Source of the DNA: a virus
DNA length: 21,336 nt
IMG/VR virus record: IMGVR_UViG_3300044491_001695
Coordinates: 1 to 21,336 of that record
Reading direction: 5' to 3' (one strand)
Made by a program: the position numbers and the translations under genes. How positions within the stretch are numbered: position 1 is the stretch's first letter; each line of letters starts with the position of its first letter. Shown piece by piece: positions 16,214 to 21,336 of the stretch. The notes beneath the pieces were generated by a model. That model did no database searches. It was not told where the DNA came from and saw only the letters and a program-made list of their open reading frames with translations.

Positions 16214-18550
16214 TTATCCATAAGGGGTGTATGCCGTTCCTTGAGGAGACGCATCTTTGATCTTAATTGCTTTGTCATCACTTGCAGGAACTTTAGTATC
16301 AATCTCTTGGTTGCGCCTACGTAGTAATGTTAATCGTTGTGTAAATTTACCGCCTCTAAATTGGTTTACAAGATTTGTTACTCTGTATAATCCACTAAAT
16401 GCATCAACCGGTACTGTATCTTCTGGAAAATCCATTGTTCCTGTTTCGTCATTATAGTCTACCGGTGTTCTAAAGTTAACAACTATATCAACTTCGCCTC
16501 TCTGATATTCAATGTCGCCATTTTCTGTTTCATTAGCGTCAATATCCTTTGCAGTATAATTTCCCATACCACTATCAAATATAAAATAAGGATCTCCTAA
16601 TATTTCAAGCTCGAGAGAGACAAGATCAACATTACTATTGATAATAATATCATGGAACATACGTGCTGTACGTATTTTACTGTTATCTATACCAGCGCCG
16701 CCACCGCCTTGAGTACTTAATTTAACTTGATCAACTTGTAATATCTGTCCTGTACTACTAATAGCACTCGAAGGATCATTTAAAGTTAGTTGCCCGTCTT
16801 TTTCTTGTATTGCTTTCATTTGTGTGCCGCCAGTTTTAAAACTCATATTGTTTTGACCAGCGTCTGTCATTGCTGCGGTAAAAAATGCAGCATTAATATT
16901 AATATCAAAGTTTATAATATCATTATTTTCGCCTGTGTAGATATAATTGTATTCTTTTAATGCAGTTTCTTTTAAATTTTCATATTTTAAACCAGGATCT
17001 GTTGGCTTTTGTAAATGACTAGTATGCACTAGATAAGGAACTATTTTATAATGATATGTTTTTGAAGGTTCACCGTTTAATTGTTCTGCTTGTGCCCCGG
17101 GTTTAACAAAAACTTCACTAATTATTTTAAACCATTCGATCATTCCGTTTTCATCAGGTGCTCGATCTTTTACAGTTTTTGCCCATTCGCTAGTTAAGAT
17201 TACTTCTTCGATAATTCTAGTAACTTTTGTACTAGCGCCAAAACTAAACACACGTTCGTCATTGCTAATAACATTTTTACCACGAGTCATAACTTTGTTT
17301 TTACTATCGTAAACTTGTCCTGTTTGGGCCATTGGTGCTTGACCCATGTCAGTAAAACTATCAATGATACTTGCGCCGCCTAATCCGTTTAAACTAGCAG
17401 GATCTTGCGACAACTGACTTAGTCCTTCGCCTATGCTGCTACGAGTAAACACCTGTCCAGTAATCATACTAATAAATGCTTCAAAGTCTTGTGGGGCTTG
17501 AGCTCCTAAGAATCCTGTAATGCCTTGAAACAGTCCGTTAATGTCACCTTCTTTAAAAGATGTAAGCAAACTGCCTATTCCTGCTCCGCCGAGCAACCCT
17601 CCAGCAAGGCCGCCGCCGAAGGCACCTCCTAATGCGCCGCCTAATGCAGCCTGTCCGATATTTTTATTTCCGTTTAAAGCACCGCCAATAATGCCTCCAA
17701 CTGCTCCAGCAACAACTTTACCTAAAAGGCCGCCGCCTTTTTTCTTTTTTCCAGGTGTAGTTGCACCTTGATCAGTATTACCAGGCTTTTGTGCTTGTTG
17801 AAGAGATGTTGCAAACTCTTTAGGAAAACTAATAACAATTTCATCTGCTGATTGCAAACTATTTTGTTTTCTTAGTTCTTCAAATCGTCCATTCATAACA
17901 GTTGTAAGACTTTGTTCGCCATTTTGAAGCAAACTAACAACTGTATTTCCTTTAATTGCAATATCTGTCTTTACTGCTTCTACATTATCTAAAAATGCTT
18001 GTTCGTTCCACGGTATAGCTTCAATTGCATACGAAGTTCCTTGTTCGTTTACTTGAAATTCAATATTTGTAAACTTTAAAGGAAACATTCTTTTAAGATT
18101 GCGTCCATCTTCGACAACTAATATGTCTCCGTCGTCATCATAGCCTATAAATTCAACTGTTAATAGATAAGGTGCCTGAATATAGTTTGTATACCCAGCT
18201 GTAGTAGCAGCAATTTGCAATGTTTGTAAAAACAACCCCATGCTATATGGTTCTGTAACTTCAAATTCTAAAAATGTAGCATTTGTTGTTCTAGTTTTAC
18301 TGTTAGGAACCATAATACCTTCAACGGTTACATTATCTATAAAATATTCTAACTTTTTACCAATAGCATCTTCATATGCTGTTGTTACTTTGTTCTCTGC
18401 ACCACCGCCACTACGGAAAATTTGTAAAAGAGGCTCTTGAACACGATATGTTTCGTCAGGCATGTTGACTTCGTCAACTGTTAGTACCGACAAGGTAAAA
18501 ATACAGTTGTACGAAGCAAACTGATGTAGCATATTTGGTTTGATTGCCAT
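16214..18550 (-). CDS. Probable baseplate hub protein, gp27 analogue by position
   Basis: The product is 778 residues and I cannot name its family with certainty. The N-terminal part (about 8-250) begins HQFASYNCIFTLSVLTVDEV and contains TNATFLEFEVTEPYSMGLFL, resembling hub-type tail proteins of marine T4-like phages. A lysine run (269-271) leads into a Gly-rich stretch (272-328) with GALGGAFGGGLAGGLLGG. The C-terminus (about 650-750) has RGEVDIVVNFRTPVDY and SGLYRVTNLVNQFRGGKF, typical of tail hub domains (gp27/VgrG-like). It sits between gp53 and gp5. In T4, gp27 binds gp5 to form the hub, so a hub role fits. T4 gp27 is 391 residues, so about half of this protein is extra. Its ATG overlaps the gp53 stop by one base, with AGGA five bases upstream. 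Identity as gp27 is inferred from context only. Confidence 0.72.
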   Translation of the reverse strand: MAIKPNMLHQFASYNCIFTLSVLTVDEVNMPDETYRVQEPLLQIFRSGGGAENKVTTAYEDAIGKKLEYFIDNVTVEGIMVPNSKTRTTNATFLEFEVTEPYSMGLFLQTLQIAATTAGYTNYIQAPYLLTVEFIGYDDDGDILVVEDGRNLKRMFPLKFTNIEFQVNEQGTSYAIEAIPWNEQAFLDNVEAVKTDIAIKGNTVVSLLQNGEQSLTTVMNGRFEELRKQNSLQSADEIVISFPKEFATSLQQAQKPGNTDQGATTPGKKKKGGGLLGKVVAGAVGGIIGGALNGNKNIGQAALGGALGGAFGGGLAGGLLGGAGIGSLLTSFKEGDINGLFQGITGFLGAQAPQDFEAFISMITGQVFTRSSIGEGLSQLSQDPASLNGLGGASIIDSFTDMGQAPMAQTGQVYDSKNKVMTRGKNVISNDERVFSFGASTKVTRIIEEVILTSEWAKTVKDRAPDENGMIEWFKIISEVFVKPGAQAEQLNGEPSKTYHYKIVPYLVHTSHLQKPTDPGLKYENLKETALKEYNYIYTGENNDIINFDININAAFFTAAMTDAGQNNMSFKTGGTQMKAIQEKDGQLTLNDPSSAISSTGQILQVDQVKLSTQGGGGAGIDNSKIRTARMFHDIIINSNVDLVSLELEILGDPYFIFDSGMGNYTAKDIDANETENGDIEYQRGEVDIVVNFRTPVDYNDETGTMDFPEDTVPVDAFSGLYRVTNLVNQFRGGKFTQRLTLLRRRNQEIDTKVPASDDKAIKIKDASPQGTAYTPYG

Positions 18551-18852
18551 TATAATCCTAACGTTTTTTTCAATTCACTGCTTTTAGGCAAGAAAATTTT
18601 TACTCCGGCTTTCATATCAAAAACTGGATCTTTTAGTATATCCATATTACGTTGTGCAAACACCCACCAAAGTTTACTTGAACCGTAAACATCAAATGCT
18701 AATAGATCGGGGCGATGAGTATATTGCGGTTCAATTTCATAAAGGTAATCGTCATCATCTGCAGGTACAGGGCGTATTTTGAGAAGTTCAAGCTCGCCGC
18801 TTGTGCTAATTACCGTGTTTGCATACGGACTTGTCTTAACATATGTTGCCAT
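18550..18852 (-). CDS. 53: Baseplate wedge protein gp53-like
   Basis: In T4, gp53 joins neighbouring wedges around the hub. This product is 100 residues, against 196 in T4, so it is a shortened form. The C-terminal half reads YGSSKLWWVFAQRNMDILKD, then PVFDMKAGVKIFLPK. This is the LysM-like core seen in gp53 proteins: a Trp pair, an 'A-x-x-N' turn, and a 'G-x-x-(I/L)-x-(I/L/V)-P' ending. The N-terminal half is mostly beta-prone. It overlaps the genes on both sides by one base (TAATG at each junction). AAGGA lies about eight bases before its ATG. The close packing with gp48/54 upstream and the hub gene downstream suits co-translation of parts that assemble together. The core signature and position support the call. 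Confidence 0.75.
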   Translation of the reverse strand: MATYVKTSPYANTVISTSGELELLKIRPVPADDDDYLYEIEPQYTHRPDLLAFDVYGSSKLWWVFAQRNMDILKDPVFDMKAGVKIFLPKSSELKKTLGL

Positions 18853-19685
18853 TAGATAAATCCTTTGTCTGATAATTCGCCGTTTATATATTTGTCCAAG
18901 CTAAATGTTGAAATTTTGCTTCTGCTATATGCTGGGCGTACTGTAATTGCTATTGTGCTGTTGGTAGGAACCATTTGATACTGCTGTTCATACTGTCCTG
19001 TTACACTTGTATATATAGGAACACGTATATAATCTACATTATTTGGTAAATCACTAGCAAAACTAGTTACTACAACAGGAACATTGTTAAAAACGTAGTC
19101 TCCATATCCGTTTAACTTCACTAAAGGCGGTGGAGCCCCTTTGTTACTGCTATCTCCATAGAACATTTTTGTTAAACTGCGGAAAAAGTGTGTTGCTGCT
19201 AACCAATACCTACCGTCTTCTTCGTTTTGTACCGGAAACTCGCCAGTAATTGCAATCTCGTTTATCGAACTATTAATATATTGAGGATAAGTATAATTAG
19301 TATGAACTGGTTCAACACTGCCGTAATTTGCAAGGTACTGAACCATAATGGTAGGAACAATTGGAAACACACATTGGTTTCCAGTATCAATTAGAGGAGA
19401 CAGCAAAGGACTTGATCTAAAGGTTGATAGATTAGGAACACTAATTTTTACACGCCAATCGTCGCCTGCGTTCGAAGCATTTGGTGCTATGCTTGCAATA
19501 GCAAACTCTCTTTTTTGTATTTCAGCACCTGGAGGAATATTTCTTGATCGTTGATTACTCATAAGCATACGAGCATTAGATCCTGTCAAATCAGACAAGT
19601 TTTGTTTTTTATTTCCTGGGTTAGCAATTCTGTTTAGATCGCTTCCTTGTGATATCGGACTTGTTTGTCGAGGATCGTTTACCAT
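18852..19685 (-). CDS. Tail-tube cap protein, gp48/gp54 type
   Basis: In T4, gp48 and gp54 cap the baseplate and start tail-tube polymerisation. This 277-residue product has a variable, disordered-looking N-terminus (1-55), then WRVKISVPN (77-85) and RYWLAATHFFRSLTKMFYG (159-177), then PPLVKLNGYGDYVFNNVPVV (186-205), and closes with PTNSTIAITVRPAYSR (240-255). The combination of 'RYWL.A..FF.S.TKM' and 'LNGYG...FNNVPVVV' fits the tube-cap proteins of marine T4-like phages. I cannot decide between gp48 and gp54, which are related to each other. It is the first gene of the minus-strand group, 17 bases downstream of a late box and with AGGAGA six bases before ATG. Its stop overlaps the gp53 start. 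Confidence 0.65.
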   Translation of the reverse strand: MVNDPRQTSPISQGSDLNRIANPGNKKQNLSDLTGSNARMLMSNQRSRNIPPGAEIQKREFAIASIAPNASNAGDDWRVKISVPNLSTFRSSPLLSPLIDTGNQCVFPIVPTIMVQYLANYGSVEPVHTNYTYPQYINSSINEIAITGEFPVQNEEDGRYWLAATHFFRSLTKMFYGDSSNKGAPPPLVKLNGYGDYVFNNVPVVVTSFASDLPNNVDYIRVPIYTSVTGQYEQQYQMVPTNSTIAITVRPAYSRSKISTFSLDKYINGELSDKGFI

Positions 19686-19702
19686 TGAGTTCTCCTATAC
19701 AT

Positions 19703-19710
19703 TATTTAGT
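19703..19710 (-). promoter_or_regulatory. Late-type promoter box ACTAAATA before the baseplate gene group
   Basis: Read on the minus strand, ACTAAATA ends 17 bases before the gp48/54 ATG. It fits the relaxed late box (NHTAAATA) together with TATAAATA and CATAAATA found elsewhere in this window, and has two changes from the T4 consensus. It would give a leader of about 12 bases that begins near AGGAGA. It touches the -35 element of the opposite gp55 promoter. Confidence 0.55.
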
Positions 19711-19738
19711 TGACAAAATTAAGTGTGTAGTTTATTAT
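19710..19738 (+). promoter_or_regulatory. Host sigma70-type promoter for gp55
   Basis: TTGACA (19710-19715, perfect -35) is followed after exactly 17 bases by TATTAT (19733-19738, five of six for the -10). Transcription would start near 19745 and leave a leader of about 14 bases that opens with the ribosome site. This arrangement means host RNA polymerase can read the late sigma gene without phage factors. Confidence 0.75.
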
Positions 19739-19745
19739 AAGTTAA

Positions 19746-19751
19746 AAGGAG
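19746..19751 (+). promoter_or_regulatory. Ribosome binding site that fixes the gp55 TTG start
   Basis: AAGGAG lies seven bases before TTG at 19759. The next in-frame ATG is at codon 13 and has no comparable site, so TTG is the likely start. Confidence 0.75.
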
Positions 19752-19758
19752 TCAAAAA

Positions 19759-20583
19759 TTGGCTAGAAAAGTAAATTATTTAAATAACAAAGACATGCTA
19801 ATAGAAATACACAAGTCAAAAAGTACATTCTGTAGTTATGTTGCAAAAGAATATGCTGACTATGATATAATATTACCAAGTGTTGATAAAATAAACATTA
19901 GAACAACAGCAGAAGCTAAAAAGAACAAAGCAAAAAAACAAGGCCAACTAGCATACGAAGCTGCTAAAGCTGCTGGACAAAAGGTTAAGATGGCAGAGTT
20001 TGAAGTAGATTATAAAAAGATTGAAAAAACAGACATTATATTTAGAGTTATGATGTTTGATCACATTCCAGACGAGCCTGGTCGTAAAAAGAATCCAAAA
20101 ACAGTTGCAGACCATAAAGTAAAACTTAATTTTCCTCCATTCCAGCATTACAAGTTCGACGACGACGACAATCTTGTTTGTGTAGGCAAAAGTCATTGGG
20201 AAGGCGGCATGGAAAATGGTCACTTTAACAAAGACCATGGCAAAGCAACTAACAAACTTGCAATGATGTGGCTTAAACTTGTAGATCGATATTCAACTCG
20301 TGGCAATGTACGTGGATACACCTATAAAGACGAGATGAAAGGCCAAGCAATACTCCAACTTGCGCAGATTGGACTGCAATTTGATGAATCAAAGTCCAAT
20401 AATCCATTTGCATATTATACTGCGGCAGTTACCAATAGCTTTGTGCGTGTTATCAACTTAGAGAAACGCAATCAAAACATACGTGACGACATACTCGAAA
20501 TGAATGATTTAAATCCAAGTTACACAAGATTGCACGAAGGCGAGTGGGAAGCTGCACTAAAACGCAACGAAGAAGCAAAATAG
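19759..20583 (+). CDS. 55: Late-transcription sigma factor gp55
   Basis: In T4, gp55 is a small sigma70-family factor that directs host RNA polymerase to TATAAATA late promoters. It acts with gp33 and the gp45 clamp. The product is 274 residues, against 185 in T4. The sigma region 2-like core is at about 168-245, with KLVDRYSTRGNVRGYTYKDE, FDESKSNNPFAYYTAAVTNS and INLEKRNQNIRDD. Before it come a Lys/Ala-rich helix (about 50-90) and FPPFQHYKF with KSHWEGGMENGHFNKDHGK (144-162), familiar from gp55 of large T4-like phages. No region 4 helix-turn-helix is visible, which is normal for gp55. It starts at TTG with a strong AAGGAG and its own host-type promoter, divergent from the baseplate genes. 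gp47 follows, as in the replication/transcription clusters of related phages. Assignment is strong. Confidence 0.9.
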   Translation: MARKVNYLNNKDMLIEIHKSKSTFCSYVAKEYADYDIILPSVDKINIRTTAEAKKNKAKKQGQLAYEAAKAAGQKVKMAEFEVDYKKIEKTDIIFRVMMFDHIPDEPGRKKNPKTVADHKVKLNFPPFQHYKFDDDDNLVCVGKSHWEGGMENGHFNKDHGKATNKLAMMWLKLVDRYSTRGNVRGYTYKDEMKGQAILQLAQIGLQFDESKSNNPFAYYTAAVTNSFVRVINLEKRNQNIRDDILEMNDLNPSYTRLHEGEWEAALKRNEEAK

Positions 20584-20584
20584 G

Positions 20585-20613
20585 TTGCTTTTAAAAAGTT
20601 TTGTTGTTATACT
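20585..20613 (+). promoter_or_regulatory. Possible host-type promoter for gp47
   Basis: TTGCTT (20585-20590) and TATACT (20608-20613) are 17 bases apart. The -10 matches five of six and the -35 only three of six. It starts two bases after the gp55 stop and lies within the 53-base gap to gp47, so it could raise gp47 above read-through from the gp55 promoter. Confidence 0.45.
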
Positions 20614-20625
20614 TGTAGTTGAAAT

Positions 20626-20629
20626 GGAG
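20626..20629 (+). promoter_or_regulatory. Ribosome binding site that fixes the gp47 TTG start
   Basis: GGAG lies seven bases before TTG at 20637. An in-frame stop (TAG, 20616-20618) limits the start upstream, and the first in-frame ATG falls after the first catalytic motif, so a non-ATG start is required. TTG at 20619 has no site. Confidence 0.7.
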
Positions 20630-20636
20630 ATCTATA

Positions 20637-21336
20637 TTGTTTAAAAAGGCAGCAGTGTTTACCGACATACACTTAGGTATGAAAGGTAACAGTCGTGTTC
20701 ATAATCAGGACTGTGAAGAATTTATCGATTGGTATATTGAACAGTCAAAGGAACACGGATGCGAAACAGGCATCTTTTGCGGCGACTGGCACCATAATCG
20801 CAACAGTCTTAACTTAACAACTATGGATACAACCATACGACTACTAGAAAAACTAGGTGCATCCTTTGAAAACTTCTATATGTTTGCTGGTAACCACGAC
20901 TTGTACTACAAAGACAAACGTGATGTTAGTTCAACTGAGTTTGCAAGACATATTCCTGGTATAACTGTTGTCGAAGATATGCAAGTTGTTGACGATGTAG
21001 CATTAGTTCCGTGGTTGGTTGGCGATGAGTGGAAGAAGATCGAAAAGTTAAAAGCAAAATACCTGTTTGGTCACTTTGAACTTCCATCTTTCTATATGAA
21101 CGCTATGGTACAAATGCCCGACCATGGTGAGCTTAAAGCCGAACACTTCAAGAATCAAGAGTATGTGTTCTCAGGTCACTTCCACAAGCGGCAGAAACAA
21201 GGCAAGGTACACTACATTGGTAATGCTTTTCCGCACAACTATGCCGATGCGTGGGATGACGATCGTGGTATGATGATACTGGACCGTGAAAACGATAAAG
21301 AACCTGAGTACATCAACTGGTCAGACTGTCCTAAGT
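20637..21336 (+). CDS. 47: Recombination endonuclease subunit gp47, SbcD/Mre11-like (partial, C-terminus outside window)
   Basis: In T4, gp47 with the ATPase gp46 processes DNA ends for recombination-dependent replication and helps degrade host DNA. It is the phage counterpart of Mre11/SbcD. The 233 codons in the window show the metallophosphoesterase motifs in order: D10-I-H12 (TDIHLG), G49-D50-W-H-H-N54, G85-N-H-D88, G145-H146-F-E, and G180-H181-F-H183. These are the residues that bind two metal ions and carry out phosphodiester cleavage. All key residues are present, so the enzyme looks active. T4 gp47 is 339 residues, so roughly a third is missing to the right. It starts at TTG with GGAG upstream and lies 53 bases after gp55. 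gp46 would be expected next, outside the window. Confidence 0.93.
   Translation, partial: MFKKAAVFTDIHLGMKGNSRVHNQDCEEFIDWYIEQSKEHGCETGIFCGDWHHNRNSLNLTTMDTTIRLLEKLGASFENFYMFAGNHDLYYKDKRDVSSTEFARHIPGITVVEDMQVVDDVALVPWLVGDEWKKIEKLKAKYLFGHFELPSFYMNAMVQMPDHGELKAEHFKNQEYVFSGHFHKRQKQGKVHYIGNAFPHNYADAWDDDRGMMILDRENDKEPEYINWSDCPK

Noticed and set aside
19948-20238. A 96-codon minus-strand open frame inside gp55
   Set aside because: It is antisense to the well-supported gp55 core and its composition (Phe/Val/Cys-rich) reflects the opposite strand.
20573-20592. Inverted repeat AAGCAA/TTGCTT followed by TT at the gp55 stop as a terminator
   Set aside because: The stem is six pairs with only two G-C pairs and the T run is broken, so it is too weak to call; it also overlaps the proposed gp47 promoter.

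Overview
This window reads as part of the genome of a T4-like contractile-tailed phage (Caudoviricetes myovirus) of the marine type, related to phages of cyanobacteria or Pelagibacter. The evidence is an AT-rich sequence, almost no non-coding DNA, recognisable gp6, gp25, gp5, gp53, gp48/54, gp55 and gp47 homologues, and T4-type late promoter boxes. No host gene, tRNA, CRISPR array, insertion sequence or integrase was seen. The host cannot be named from this sequence alone.

Layout. Positions 1 to 19685 hold eight closely packed minus-strand genes for the tail baseplate. In transcription order they are a tail-tube cap (gp48/gp54 type), gp53, a 778-residue hub protein of uncertain identity, a gp5-like spike, a 533-residue Gly/Ala-rich protein of unknown role, gp25, a long gp6, and the first 3041 codons of a giant structural protein in the gp7 position that runs off the left edge. 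Three of the gene junctions are one-base TAATG overlaps. Positions 19759 to 21336 hold two plus-strand genes: the late sigma factor gp55 and the first 233 codons of the gp47 recombination nuclease. Both start with TTG.

Regulation. The 73-base gap between the two divergent gene groups carries a late-type box (ACTAAATA) facing the baseplate genes, immediately beside a host-type promoter (TTGACA, 17 bp, TATTAT) facing gp55. The simplest reading is that host RNA polymerase makes gp55, and gp55 then redirects polymerase to the late boxes. There are three such boxes, before gp48/54 (ACTAAATA), before the 533-residue protein (TATAAATA, overlapping the gp5 stop codon) and before gp6 (CATAAATA). A second host-type promoter lies before gp47.

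The most unusual content is in the giant protein. By reading the translation I find an N-terminal cupredoxin-like domain whose usual copper ligands are mostly gone. Further on is a set of about seven FG-GAP/WD-like repeats suggesting a beta-propeller (about residues 2115-2745), with inserted modules resembling FCCH-like and CBM5/12-like domains. If correct, this baseplate protein carries an embedded binding platform. Other points of interest are the lack of a lysozyme domain in gp5, long Gly/Ala-rich (glycine-zipper-like) segments in two hub-region proteins, and a DxDxDG calcium-loop motif in gp6.
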